Assembly (NCBI GenBank): GCA_941918925.1
Contig: OW799234.1
Coordinates: forward strand, 125,883,395 to 125,947,394
Length of the DNA stretch: 64,000 nt
Origin: Phyto melanocephala
Taxonomy: Eukaryota; Arthropoda; Insecta; Diptera; Rhinophoridae
Reading direction: 5' to 3'
Part shown: in pieces, positions 1 to 12,648 of the stretch
How positions within the stretch are numbered: position 1 is the stretch's first letter
How the letters are laid out: each line of letters begins with the position of its first letter
Notes under the pieces: model-generated
What the model was told of the DNA's origin: nothing
What the model saw: only the letters and a program-made list of their open reading frames with translations
Databases searched by the model: none
Program-made: the position numbers and the translations under genes

Positions 1-19
1 AGTATGTGAGAATCCGAAT

Positions 20-350
20 CATTTAGAACAAAGTCTACAGTTAGAGCGCCAACAAGACTCCTTAAATAGAAGCAAGAATGTCGCATAAGTTTCTTCGTTC
101 GACAGTCATCTATTGAGGGTCACATCTGTCTTGTTATTTCACAAGTAGCAATCTCCGCAGACCATTAATCTCTGTGGATTTGTATAATTTAGAACAAAGT
201 ATCCAGTTAGAGCACTAACCAGACTCCCAAATTAGGAACCAGAAAGTCGCATAAGTGCACTTGTTCGACGTTGTCCCATTGACGGCCACATTGGTCTTTC
301 TATTTCACAAGTAACACTCTCCGAAGACCATCTATGCTGGTCTAAATAAT
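20..350. repeat. Two-unit tandem repeat, ~166 bp period
   Basis: Two diverged head-to-tail units start with tttagaacaaag near 22 and again near 188. Shared blocks in order are cagttagagc, gtcgcataagt, ttgttcgac and tatttcacaagta. No coding potential is visible. It could be the edge of a satellite array continuing left of the window, or a repeated TE UTR. Confidence 0.6.
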
Positions 351-359
351 TCCTGTTTG

Positions 360-1450
360 ACCAGTAACTTGCAGGATAAAAGTGGTAAAACAGTGAATGT
401 GTCAATTTCCCCCGAGAGTAAATTAGTTTCATTCTTCGGTAATCCGTTCGCAATATATTTACCTGACACTCCCTAATGGTCAACAGTGAGCTTAACGGTA
501 TAATGTCTTGCCATTTCATTTAGAGATGCCCGGCATTCCATAATTAAAATGGATATTGTGTAAACACTCTCCAACAACTAAAAAGCTGCCTGACTATAGT
601 TTAGTTTAGTTACCTTCTTCATCGCCCATCTTTCAGCCTGTACAATACTACAGTACTCCTGTAGCCTAAAAGAAAACTTTCTGTCGAAAAGGGGCATACA
701 AATGTCGACGCTGACCCCTTTTCTGATTTCGATCCGACATCTTAGGCCTTCAGATAGCCAGCCTATTCATAAAATGATACGGAGAATCTCTTCTCAAAGA
801 AGAGAGTTGGAATGCAATAATCTATATTAGGGATATTCAACACATACCAATGCTTTTCGCTATTGTATATGTGCGATGCACTATTTTACTCTCAACGAAC
901 TAAAAAATGATTATTATACTTTTTAAAAAGCTAATATTAACAAGCGTCAACAAAACCGCTTTGCTTAAAAGCTGATGCGAGAATAACTTTTTGTTTATTT
1001 TTAGTTAATACGTGTGAGGTGTACGTGTAAGCTTAAAAGCGAAAAGTATCTTGTCAGACGTGATTTGACTATCGCTGATCTATATCTCTGAATATTGGAA
1101 ATGTATTCTATTATAGCCGCATTTCGTCAAGAATACGATTTTCATGTATTAATTGCGTGTAATTAACACGCTATATTTAGAGTCGCCTGGTTAGCCATAA
1201 GATCCGCAGATAACCATCGACAAAGTTATAGTTATAATTAAAGAAAACTTTTTTAAAATAAATTTAATTCTTAGATTAACTTTTGGACATGAAAAGGCAC
1301 AAGATTTCCACACATATTTTAAAAAATAACAAAATAGATTTGAAATTGACCAATATAAAAAGAAATGATTAAAAAATAAAATGCAACTTCCATCAATTCA
1401 AGACAAAATGGCGGATTACATATTTTAAAATTATAGAATGAATTCTCGAA
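360..1450. other. Non-coding stretch, no gene recognised
   Basis: AT-rich DNA with only short chance reading frames. No repeat family, splice pattern or RNA gene was recognised. Confidence 0.5.
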
Positions 1451-1667
1451 GTAGGTAGGTAGGTAAGCCTGGTGCAAAGTTACCCTCAGCAGGAAACCAT
1501 TACGGTCCACTGTGACGCCTTAATATAGAAATAAAGAGAAGAATAGAAATAGTTAGAATAGAAGAGAAAGAGAAGCAGACCAGTCCAGAGTCTCTGGCGG
1601 GAATCGAACCCGCAACTCCCAAACTAGTAGACCAGCACCCTACTGACTAGTCCACCGGGGCACCCAT
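1451..1667 (-). mobile_element. tRNA-related SINE
   Basis: On the minus strand the head (about 1667-1590) looks like a tRNA. A perfect pol III box B, GGTTCGATTCC, lies at 1610-1600 inside a GCGGG/CCCGC T-arm, and an A-box-like TGGACTAGTCAG lies upstream. The acceptor ends do not pair and the anticodon arm is poor, so this is not a working tRNA. A non-tRNA body follows and ends in a short TACC repeat at 1464-1451, as expected for a SINE tail. Only one copy was seen in this window. Confidence 0.6.
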
Positions 1668-4600
1668 TTCTCAAAATTTTCAATTAGATTTCGTGCTTGA
1701 ATAACTAGCAAAACTATAAACAACTAAGTCTTACATTTAAGCTAACATCGCTACCTTCGGTCAAGTTTCATGCTAGTTTTTATTTATATTAAATTTATTT
1801 TGACCAGCTCTCTAGGTAATTCAGTTGACAACGACAGTAACCGCATTGCAGCGTAAGTGCATTTTAAAATGCCCAACATATTTCCATTTCAATTGTCAGT
1901 GCAAAAATGTAAAAATGTAAGGTTCAGGGCTTATGTAAAGTCCAAGGTAAAGGGGCATTCAATTGAAAGGCTAATTGTTACTAAAAAAGAACTGTCTGTC
2001 TTTGCCCTAACTCTAAATTTGTAATTATAAATAATTAACAGGCGCAAAAAAAAAGAAACAAAAAAGGTCATTATTTTTTCAATACAATGAAAATAAAGAC
2101 AAAAAAATAATCAATATTAAAAAACAACAATCAAATGTCAACATATTCTAACAAACTTATATATGACAGCATATTCAGTGACATTTAACCCTTATTATTA
2201 GGGATGTATTAAACAAATATAAATTTATACTCGTATTACTTAACAAGGTCTTAAAATATTTACCAAATAGATTTTTTTTATTTTATTTAAACTTTTCACA
2301 CTTTTGTACTTGCGCGTTTTTTTTTTTTGTTTTTTGTTTTTGTGATTTTTACACTCAATGCTAATGAATACATGCTGTGTCAATATAAAATGTTGACAAA
2401 ACACAAATCAAAACGACAACGTTTCAGTTGGTAAAAACGTAGCAAAAAGGGCTTTAAGGACTAAGTAATCACAGCAAGTTTAAAATGTTAAAGCAAAATT
2501 ATTGAAGTAAAAGAGTAACATACGATTCAATTAAATTTTACAATTTCAAATTGTCCTGCCGAAGGACCACAGCATGTAACATTTTGTGGAATATTGAATA
2601 AAAGTATTTGCTTCTTTTTTATTTTTGGTTTATTTGTTTTCAGTTGCTTAAGGAAATACCAAAATAATTTTATATTGAATGTAAAATTTAAATTTTGTTG
2701 AACTTAATAAAATTGCTTGCCGTGGACGAACTACTAATACCCTGCATAGCAGTTGGTATAAAGATTAATTTAAGCAAAAGGGGATTAAATAAACCTTGTT
2801 ACCGCATTTTGTCGATATGAAAAGAGTTTTCTAAGGTCACCAATCTACAGATGAAATTTTTTTTTTAACTGTGTACTCACTCAGTCTTTCATTTTCTAAT
2901 AATTTATTCTTTTTTTATGAACTGAATTTTTTGAAGGATTCAAAATAAAACATGTATTTTTTTTTACATAAATATGTAATACTTAATATCAACATGAACA
3001 CACAAAAAACGTTTCAGTTTAACGGAAGAAGCACAATGTCCTTTTATCCATATCATACAGAGCTTGTCTGTTGCAACAGTTTAAATACTGCTTTCTCTAT
3101 TTCGATCGTTTTATTAAATATTAGTTCGGCACCAACTGGGCAAACTTTAAAGAATATGTTTAACATTAGTACTCAAATTTAACGAAACAGAGTTTTTTAA
3201 AAATTGTTTTTAAAACTCAAGTAACAATCAGAACTAAATATACCAAACTTTTTCTTAACTCTTCAAAGACTTCGAAATAAAACAGCTTGTACTTTATGCT
3301 ACAAAATAAAAGGAAACCAAAACAGCCGCTTCATTGTGGGCTTGTGACCCCGGCCGCAATATTGGGCTACCAAAAGCAACCCCGAAATGCTACAATTATT
3401 GCAGCGAACAACAAAAACAAAAAAAAACAAAGGACACTTGAATTCGATACAACAATACCTTGCTGTTGTCTACTGATGTATGTGAGTATGTGTGTGCACT
3501 GGAAAGAATAAAAAAAACTATTGTTGAACGAGTGTTTGCAATTTAAATAGTTCCAAAGTACAAAAGTTAAAAAAAAAAAGAGAAAAACTAAAAAGAAATA
3601 TAAATTAATTCAAATAAAATTATGTTACGCATGTTTGGTTGATTGAATAAATGACACCATCATACCCTGCAGAGACATACAAACTCACTGACTCCTTTCT
3701 TTCTCTTCGCGACACACGGCTGGTGTTTTTAAGCTGCATTTTAACCCTATTTTAAATGTATAGTTTTTTCGTTCTTCAGCATTGTATCGAACAATCTTCT
3801 GCTTCATTAACAGGCACTACACAAATTACAGTGCAATAATGTCAACACATTGACAAAACCTATTTGAAGCTGTAAAGGTAAAACGATGAATGTTTTTAGA
3901 CTCTGCTAATAGCAACAAATCCCATGGATGATCCCTTGACAACGTGATAGAGGAGAGTAAAGCGTGAAGAACATACGCACATGCATTGATTTAATTAAAA
4001 TGTCAAAAGTATGACAACGAGAGAAAAAATAAGATTTCCAACATCTTTTAATTACTCATAAAACTGTTTTTTTATTACAAAAATAATAAAAAAAATAATA
4101 ATAATGATAATAACTTTATAAATCCTATTAGTTTTCGTTTAAAGAAAAATCAAATAAACCAACATGTCAGCTTAATATAGAGTTTTGTAATTGCTGTTTG
4201 TATTCAAGATATCAAAACATCTTTAGTCTTGTATTTTCTTTTAGCTCACGCGCTATAATTCCTTAACAGCTGTCGTAATTAACAGTCGTTTTTCTATTTA
4301 TTGTCTACAGAAAGAAGAAAAAATTTCTTTAACTCAACACCTTTATAAAGCAACTGTTGCTTGTTTTAACCTTTGTGTGTTTATCAATAACCCATTAAGG
4401 ATACAATTATCCTTTAAGTTTGTGTAACTCTTGGCATTTACTTTTAAATAGTTTGTTTGTCTGCTGAACTCCTTAGAAAACTGTAAGTGTCTTGAAATTG
4501 GCACGGTATGCAGCCTCTTCTAATAAATTGCAGGAACTTTTAAATTGCTCATCCAAACATAAACCTGAAGTGAAATAAGTGATGATCTTAAAAAAACTTT

Positions 4601-5040
4601 AAAGTTTCCTTAAGGACATGTGAATAATATTATAAAAAAAATAATTTTAAGTAGGAAATAGTGTAATAACAGCAAAATCGTATTTTTATTTTGAATACTT
4701 TCTGTGTGATTTGTAGTCTTGATTTGGTTCTCTCGGGATTTTTTGTTGAGAAAGCAAAACACTTTTTTTAAATTAAGTAAAAATATTGAAAAAATTAAAT
4801 ATATTTTTTGAGATCTTTATATTAAACAGACCTAGGGCCCTTAAATTTCAATAGACTAATGTTATAAATAACACCTGGATAATAAATAATTGACAACTGA
4901 AGAAAGAACCAGAATAATAGAATTGTTTTTAAGTAAACGATTGAATATTTTAACGCAAAAAGCAAAAATCCGTTGCTTGGTTCATTGTCACCACCAAGAT
5001 TTTCCTTGAAGCGATAGATAATGCGTAATTCTTACTGGGT
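1668..5040. other. AT-rich intergenic or intronic DNA
   Basis: Contains homopolymer runs (for example T near 2320 and A near 3565) and short chance ORFs at 2952-3182 and 3287-3511 with low-complexity translations. No gene, TE family or RNA could be supported. Confidence 0.5.
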
Positions 5041-5044
5041 AAAA

Positions 5045-6320
5045 TATTGTAGAGAAAGGTGTTAACGGAACACAAGAAATATCTACCAGAAGGCTTTATG
5101 CTCAGCTAGGAATCGCCCGAACGTCACTGCGGTGCATTGTAAAAAAAAGATTTTCTGTTACATTTAGAATGCAATTCGTACACGAATTAAGACCAGCAGA
5201 TCATCGGCAACGTCTAAATTTTTCAGTTACATTTAAATAGTGGGTCGGAAATTAATCAACTTTATTAAAAATCTAAGCTATTCATCAAAATGCCCTTAAG
5301 GTTGGACTTCGCATCAACACGAAGAAGACAAAGGTCATGAGGACAAACACAAACAACACTAACGCGCTCCTCCTCAATGGCACTTTTATAGAGGATGTTC
5401 AATCCTTTAGCTACCTTGGCTGCACAATCTCAACAAACAGTGGTGCACACGAAGACATCGCAAACCGGATAGACAAAGCGCGTAAGGCTCTGTACTCAAT
5501 GAAAAAAGTTTGGATATCAAATGATCTTTCCCGTGACCTTAAATTAAAAATTTTCAACACCTGTATTAAACCCATCCTCCTTTATGGATGTGAAACCTGG
5601 GGCCTGAATAAATGCGCTACAAGGATGCTTCTAACATTCGCCAACCGTTGTCTACGCCGTATCATCAGATGCTTCTGACCAAACACGATCAGCAACTCTG
5701 AGCTGCTCCACAAAACAAAACAGATACCAATCCACCAAGACATCTTAAGGCGAAAATTTGGATGGATCGGCCTCACGCTCAGATCAACAAATACAATCGC
5801 AAAAGCCGCTCTGACGTATAGTCCACAAGGTTCCCGTACAACAACACTCAATCAACTATCTTTAGCACAATGTACATGGAATAAAGCTGTACAAATAGCT
5901 CCCGATCGCAATCGATTGAAATCTCTAATTGAGGCCATTTGCTCCCAAGCTGGAGAATAGCGGAACATCATCATTAAAAATCTAACTTTGAATTGTATGT
6001 TTTCTGGTTCTGAAAATTCAATTGCATCTCATTAGGTATATGGTAAGTTGTGGCAATACATGAATAAACCTCTTTTCCTCTTTCAGGTACTGTCCACAGT
6101 GCCAGAGATACAATGACAGTTTTAGGCCACAGAGAACAATTTTCAGAAATTCAGAAATCAATTGGCTAGTGCTTTCGCCAGATTTGTCAGGACGCGACTA
6201 TTTTGTTTGGTTATTTGAAGAATCAAGTACTTGTGAACAACTCCAAGAACTTCTAGTAGGTACATTGAAATCAGTGAAACTAACCCCCAATCATTTATCT
6301 TACAGTTTCAGTTAATGCTC
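5045..6320 (+). pseudogene. Mariner/Tc1-like transposase relic, interrupted by a LINE
   Basis: Near 5085-5230 a degraded frame reads as the mariner helix-turn-helix linker (STRRLYAQLGIARTSLR, then ELRPADHRQRLNF). The C-terminal part resumes after a nested LINE: near 6090 a decayed GTVHSARDTM resembles the usual QDGATCHTARETM, and near 6140-6260 a frame reads NSEINWLVLSPDLSGRDYFVW, the region of the third catalytic acidic residue. Frames change several times and stops are present, so it is dead. The LINE insertion (5276-5972) shows the transposon was there first. Terminal inverted repeats were not found. Confidence 0.65.
5276..5972 (+). mobile_element. 5'-truncated non-LTR retrotransposon (RT C-terminal end)
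   Basis: A frame open from 5301 to a stop at 5958-5960 gives the end of a LINE reverse transcriptase: GLRINTKKTKVM, then FSYLGCTI near 5405, ILLYGCETW near 5575, CLRRIIR near 5650 and RRKFGWIG near 5750. One in-frame TGA at 5676-5678 stands where this family normally has Trp. The insert is bounded by a 13-bp duplication, ATTAAAAATCTAA, at 5263-5275 and 5973-5985, a typical LINE target-site duplication. There is no poly(A) tail. The domain arrangement fits RTE- or L2-like LINEs, but the clade is uncertain. Confidence 0.8.
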
Positions 6321-8352
6321 TGCTTTAATGCGAATCGTATGTTTCATGCACAAAACTTGTCCTTAAACGAACGCTATTCACATTTAAAGTCTACAGGAAG
6401 GATGTGTTCAAAGCGTGCATCTAAAATTAAAATAATAATATGATGAGGTTACCTTAAATAAAAAACTACTTCTTGGCACTGAAACGTAAATTAGCAAGTT
6501 AAACGTGACATTGACAAGCGACTACCTTTAAGCAGAAATTACACTTATTTTTCACGAAGATAAAAACGCTGGATCAATCTAAAACTAGCTTAATTGACAT
6601 TACTTTTCAATAATAACAAAATCAAAAAGCATTTTCAATTGCTTTGCACCCAAGTTCATTGCCTAATGCCCTGTTTAAACTGGGTTTTTTTAATTGCACA
6701 GTCTTGACACGGTGTCATATAATCATTATGGACAGTTTGTCAAAACTTAATACGCTGATATAGTTTTGTCTAGTTAAAAGACAAATCTGATACATTAGTG
6801 GCATACGGGCGCCAGAAATTGAAATGCATTCTAGATGTGTAATTGTCAAGTTTTAAAGCATTTGCTTGTATTTTCCTTAACTCTGTAATAAATAATAACA
6901 AATAAATAATACGAAGCCCCTCCTAGATCTTCTCATTAAACCAGCCTTTAATGGTTGCGCAAAAGAAAAAGCTGTTTATTTTTGCAAAATACATCGAAAA
7001 TGACCTTTTCAAGTTTCAGCCAACAAACGAAAGAAAAACTGTCTCGGTATAAATAAAACAATATGAGATACGATTAACAAATTTAAGCAGATGCAAAATC
7101 TATTATAACACAATAAGGTTTTAAATCAACAGGACACTTTTAACAATTGATAATAATATTAGTTGTACAACGAGCTAAAGCAACAAGGATAAGAAAACTC
7201 GTATTGATTAAATACATAAATGAACATGAACGGTAATATCCTGCTAAGTGTGGCAATTAGAGTAACATTTGTCGGTATTTATTGTCTTAATTGTCAGTCA
7301 AATCGTATAACTTTAAAGAGATTCGAAATAAAAAGAATTAAAGAGTGAGACAGAGAGAGAGAGAGACTACAAAAACGGCACGAGGTGCCGTGATGCTGTT
7401 AGAATGTACTGTACACCTAAAAGTCACAGTAATATTGAAATCTGTTTTTCATTTCATTTATACTTTATAACAATAGACAAATTTATTTATTTCAAAATGT
7501 GATAAGAAAGTAGCAGACGTGATGAAATGTTGGTCAAAGACTAAGTAAGAAGCGTATCTTAACTACTGACTGACAGTAGTAGAGATAATTATGGTTCCAG
7601 CGGTTGCCCTTTGAGTTATAAAATAATTGTACAAAAGTAATTTTTGCTATTGTTATAATGGGTGTTTTTTTTATGGTTGTAAATTTCAATAGGAATAAAA
7701 CTCCTATACGATGGTAAGAACTGGCAGCACTACTATTATTTGGGTTAAGTTCGATTTGTAATATTGTTATGAGTAGACTAACGCTGCTATATTGTGTAAA
7801 TTTATTTTTTAAATCGTAATTCCTGTCGCTAATATTATCTTCAGTTCACGGTTGACCCAATAATTCATCCTTGTGATTAACTATGTTCGTTTTTGTTCCA
7901 CACATTTACTAAATAATACACATCCGCAAAGACAATGTATTGCGCTCACCCATCTAAGAATCAATTGTTGCTATAGATCGTAGTCTTGAGTGTGACCCAG
8001 AGAAGTCTATTCAAGAGGACAGAAATTTAAACTGTTTTACTCCACTTAATCGAAATTTTTACTTAAAGAGCCTGGTTTACGTTCTCAAAGTATTCGGCTG
8101 GTGAAAACCCAAAGTTGCATAACAATCGCTTGCGAATTATCTTTGATAATAAGCTTTGATCAAACAAGAAGTCAACCTACAGTTTTATCGCTATATTTTA
8201 TCTATTTATACAGATTTATGGCTCAGTGGGCATGGCAATATCACAATATCACTCACAACGAATAACTTTTTTATGTGCTCAGAGTCATTGATCTTAACTT
8301 TTTTTTTAATCATGGCTGAAGAGAAAATTTTCATCCAGACTATCTATTTACT
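6321..8352. other. Intergenic DNA without recognisable genes
   Basis: AT-rich with a short GA-rich microsatellite near 7345-7367. Nothing could be assigned to a gene or repeat family. Confidence 0.45.
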
Positions 8353-8835
8353 TTAAAAAGAACCAAATTAATGCGTATCGGCTCAAACATCTTATCACCT
8401 CTTTCTCTCAATGTTACTGTCATCAAAGACGTTGAACCCTTCTCCTACCTTGGAAGTATAATAACTAAAGATGTTGGTGGATCAGACGCAGATATATAGT
8501 CACGTATAAACAAGGCAAGGGTGGCGTTACTGTCGTAGCACAGTGTGTAGTGGTCAAATAACATGAGTCGCAAAACCAAGTCACACATTTTTAATTAGTG
8601 TGAAATCCGTGTGATTCTACAACATGGATTATAACTCTACAGGAAAAAATTTCTGGAGTTGGTAAACGACAAAGTTAAAATGGACATACATACACATGGT
8701 CATCATCTACCAATCCCAACCTCGCATTACATGGATAAGATCAGTGGAATAAGAATACGACATGGATACACGTTATAAATGTTGCTAAAGATCGTTGGAG
8801 ATAAAGAGAATTCGAGAACGCCCTATGTCTGTCAT
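8353..8835 (+). pseudogene. Second non-LTR retrotransposon relic
   Basis: Translation from about 8353 gives KRTKLMRIGSN, FSYLGSIITKDVGGSDADI and RINKARVALLS, the same reverse transcriptase thumb region as the fragment at 5.3 kb. In-frame stops occur near 8500 and 8537, and later parts (near 8570-8660 and 8750-8830) match only in pieces. It is older and more decayed than the 5.3-kb copy and is followed at once by an R1 repeat. Confidence 0.6.
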
Positions 8836-8837
8836 AA

Positions 8838-9352
8838 ATAGGTTTGTCATTCCGTGTGAAATTTCTGCTATTTTTATTTCCGACCCCATAAAGTAGCTTA
8901 TGAATAGGGGAGTTGACTAAACCCTATCCGTCTGGCTGTGTGTGTGTTGAAATCAATTTTAAGAAGCCCCCTGCCTTCACCTGAACCTACATGAGGTACT
9001 AAAATATCAAAAATATTTGGGAGCAGATCGGTATTGAAAATCAAAAAAGTTGGTGCATAAACAACTGAGATATGACGAAGAATCTACGACTACCTAGTTT
9101 TTTTCACAACAACATACAACACACACATACAAATGTGGTATACTGGTCAGAGAGAACGTGGCATCGAATCCCAGCTGAGCCATACATACATAAACTCAAT
9201 TTTTACTTTTACAATGGGATGTTTTTTATATGTATGTACGTATTTCATGTGAGATAAATGGTGATACAAACAATTGTTATTGCATGACTACACGTTGTGA
9301 AGGGTATATTAGATTCGGCACACCCGAATATATAACTCTCTCTTGTTTTTTT
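8838..9352 (+). repeat. R1 interspersed repeat, copy a
   Basis: Begins with a tttgtcattccgt block, then tttccgaccccataaagta, continues through tggcatcgaatcccagctga (9158) and ends with gggtatattagattcggc, a short hairpin (ttcggc..ccgaa) and a final ctcttgtttt. The same blocks recur at 31.5, 33.6, 36.8/45.0, 51.4 and 55.1 kb. No coding capacity is visible. It resembles non-autonomous repeats common in calyptrate fly genomes; the class is not known to me. Confidence 0.65.
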
Positions 9353-9438
9353 GTATAATATTTCGCTTTTAAAGGTTGTGAAAACTTAATTTATTCTTAT
9401 AATTTTAATAAAAAAATTGTTTTTGAGATATTAAAAAT

Positions 9439-9790
9439 GTTTTTATTTCAATTTGTGATAAATAGTTTCCGGTTAAAAATAAAAAATTTTTCGGTCAAGC
9501 AACCCCCTGGTTGACAAGCTGGCCATATTTTACCGAAATTCTCAATCACGTTTTTCAATAATAATAAAGTTGTCAGTGGTTGATATATGTTTTTAATACT
9601 CTTAAAATATTGTGGGGTCATTGCTGAACATTTTTGATTTCGAAAATAATTCCACAAAAATAGTCTCAAGGTGTCAAATCGCACGATTTGGGCGATTAAT
9701 TCACCTGACCTCTGCTGTGGTGTAGCAAGTGGTACCATTCTGTTGAAACCAGATATTCTCTAAGTCAAAACCATCAATTTCCCCCAACAA
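9439..9790 (-). pseudogene. Mariner-like transposase C-terminal relic
   Basis: The minus strand from about 9765 reads IWFQQNGTTCYTTAEV, matching the mariner block normally WFQQDGATCHTA with the second catalytic Asp changed to Asn. After a stop and a frameshift it continues as LFLWNYF (the DFFLW region) and VIENFGKIWPACQPGG, the conserved C-terminal end. Only the last third of the transposase is recognisable and it is broken. Confidence 0.65.
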
Positions 9791-11630
9791 AAAGCTACAA
9801 ACTTCTGTTCAACCGGAGCGTCAAACAGCTGACCTTAAAAGTAAATTATCTTGATCTTGTGTTTTAGCCAAAATTCTTAACTTATTTTGAGATATCGTAA
9901 TTCAAATATTTTAAACAAAAAAATTGATTTAAAAATTTTTCCTTAATTCAACATTTGGCACAGTTTTATACACAATTTTAATAATAAATATATATAAATA
10001 AAAACAATTTCTTAATAAATTAAAATTGTCCAAAATTTGAAACCCAACTCAATTCTAAGACAAAATCAAATCTAATGCATTATTAATGAGTATAATTGAT
10101 TTAAAAACAAAAACTAATAATAAAAAGCAAGTTGAGACCTTATTTTGTATAAACAACATTTAAATTGGAGAAAACAAAACAGCAACATGATCCCTTTTTG
10201 TTAAAGATCAACACTTGGCGCGACGATAAGAATCTTTGTGTTGAAGGAGAAATTAAAATTATTTTATTCTTCTTAACACTAGAATACAAAAACTAGAAAA
10301 TTGACAGACAAAATTATAACTAATTCCTGAACAGTAGGTACAACAAAATTGTGAAATTAAACTCTGAAATCTATATCCAATTACATACAACAATAATTAT
10401 AAGGTGTAAATCCAGCAGTATAAGCAAGAGTATGGGTATCATTTGGTTGTATTGAATTCATTAAGTAGCAGATTGCAACTGATGGTTCCTTTTTTTACGG
10501 GGTTTGTCAGTATGGCGTAGGTGCTTACGCCTAGTGTCAAAACATGATGCAAACATTCAATGCAATATATTATTTCAATAAGAAAAATGAGTAAAGGATT
10601 TGTTTTCTCTATTTCCTGGTAACAAGGATCAATTTCAAAAACACAAACACTCTCAAATTTCTTATTGTAATGCTGTTAATTAGAAATTAAACATGTTCTT
10701 GCATTAAACAGAGTGTTTTAAGTGTTAGATTTACATTTAATTTTAAAGAAAAAAAATTATTTTTTATTTTTTTTATTTAATTATACAAGTAGTTTGCAGA
10801 AGAGTAGCACTTGAAGTGTGGCTTCAACAAATTGAGTATTTGTACTTAACAAGTGAGAAAAATTGTTTGGAATTTGTTATGTGGCATTTTCATTTCAAAT
10901 ATACATAAATGTCTTTATATTTGACGTAGTTTCATTTTGTTTTTCTTAATACAAATAGTAAAACTTCGTTCTTCTAAAATTGTTTTAAAAATTTATTCAA
11001 GATTGAACAACTGCTGTTTTTTTTTTTGTCTATAATAGTGACCTCATATTAAGTTGCTTGACATAAATCATTTAAGTTTGCTTTAAGTAAGATGTTCACT
11101 TTGAGACAACTTGGTCATGTTTAAGTGACTACTGGCGCCGGAAGAGTTTTTCATCTTGATAATTTAACACCATTCGTGGAAGGAGTTACACACTACTTTT
11201 ATCTTATTGTTGTGAAAGTGTGTTCTTTCAATTCTATTTTATTTTCTTCTAATTGTATTGGCCGGATAAATTGTCGAATGGACATTATTATACTTATTTA
11301 TTATGTAGTTTAATGGACATTTGTAACATAAAAGTTGAGGAGAAAATCAGTTTAGTGTACGAGTTTTTGCCTTGAAAATTTGGTACTGCTGTCAAGTTGT
11401 CTTGAGGAAAATAATTAAATCCTTCAATAACGATTTCTAATAAATTTTTAAGGAAATAAAATTTTTAATAATAGTATTCCAACAATTGCTAATTCTTGTT
11501 CTGAACTCATATTTAAATATAGAAAATAGTGAACTGTAACGCTAAGATCGGTGGCAGGTCTATTTGCATAAACTAAACATCGATTTGGCAATAAAAACAA
11601 CTTGAACATCCTAAAGCTCTAACTGACTTA
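9791..11630. other. AT-rich DNA, no gene recognised
   Basis: Long A- and T-rich runs and only short ORFs. No TE protein, RNA gene or splice-linked exons could be supported. Confidence 0.45.
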
Positions 11631-11631
11631 A

Positions 11632-12240
11632 TAAAGGGTGTCTCAGTAAGAATGTACTTTTTAAATTGAGTAATCTTTTCGTGCTAGTGGCAACTCCTTA
11701 AATTGCAACTTTAAAATTTGCCAAATGTCGCATATCTTTCGATTGTGATCTTTAAAAATGAATAGCTTTACGCAACAGCAAAACGTTATAATTGTAAAAA
11801 TGTATTACAAAATTTTGGAAAGTTATACTGAAACTGCTGGCAAGTTTCGAACAATTTTTAGTCGATAAAGTGCATCTAATGCATCAACCACTCAAACACT
11901 AATCAAAAAAATTTTAAGAAACTGGATCGGTTATAGATACTAAGACTCAGACTGGCTATGTGTCAAAAGTGTCTCTTAAAGACATTGCTGTTGTAAATAA
12001 GATATCCGCCGATAATATAAATTCAGCATCGTTTTTATAAACTTCGAATTGAAAAATGCACTTCGTAGCATTTACATCTAAACAGCTCGGGAAAACACAA
12101 AATTGTAAAATTCGGGGCTCGGAAAACGCTCATGCAATCCAAGTGCATTCAGAACGAGCCACTGTCTGTTCCGGGCTCGGGACAGGCAGTGTGATTGGTT
12201 CCTAATTCCCTGAAGATCTGAAAATGCTTTTCCTGTTTAA
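11632..12240 (+). pseudogene. Mariner-like transposon relic (N-terminal and central parts)
   Basis: A terminal-repeat-like start, taaagggtgtctcagtaaga, lies at 11632. A transposase start at 11757 reads MNSFTQQQNVIIVKMYY and then ETAGKFRTIFSR, the paired HTH region. After frameshifts the centre reads KIRGSENAHA and ATVCSGLGTGSVIG near 12110-12200, equal to the usual RIWGSENP..VTVWCGLW block. Several stops and an internal deletion make it non-functional. The right terminal repeat was not found. Confidence 0.7.
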
Positions 12241-12648
12241 ATATTTTAGCAGCACTATAATATTAATAAGTGCACCAGCGGACTAACCATATAACATCGG
12301 TTTTAATATTAAAAGAACAACAGAATAGATCAAGTTCTTTATCTGAACGGCCACTGAAACAGCTTTTGTATTTAATTCAGACTCTAAATATGGAAAAGTG
12401 CTGATCTCTAATACTAATATTTCAAGTTGGAGAATGCAAATTTCAAAGATGGAATATTACAAGATAATAAATGACTTCAAAAGATTGCTTTCTGAAACTT
12501 AATGCTTACGGCAATTTGTTGCGAATAGTTAAACTTTAAATCTTAAGGAAAATTTAATTATTTAATCTTAAGGCAATCTGATTACTGATAAAACTACCTG
12601 TCGTTATTCTTATATAAAGGATGTAAACATTTAAGCAAAATCCTGCTC
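12241..12648. other. Unassigned AT-rich spacer
   Basis: No gene or repeat recognised between the mariner relic and the LINE tail. Confidence 0.4.

Noticed and set aside
1590..1667. Functional tRNA gene on the minus strand
   Set aside because: Box B and T-arm are good, but the acceptor ends do not pair and the anticodon arm is poor; a SINE body follows.
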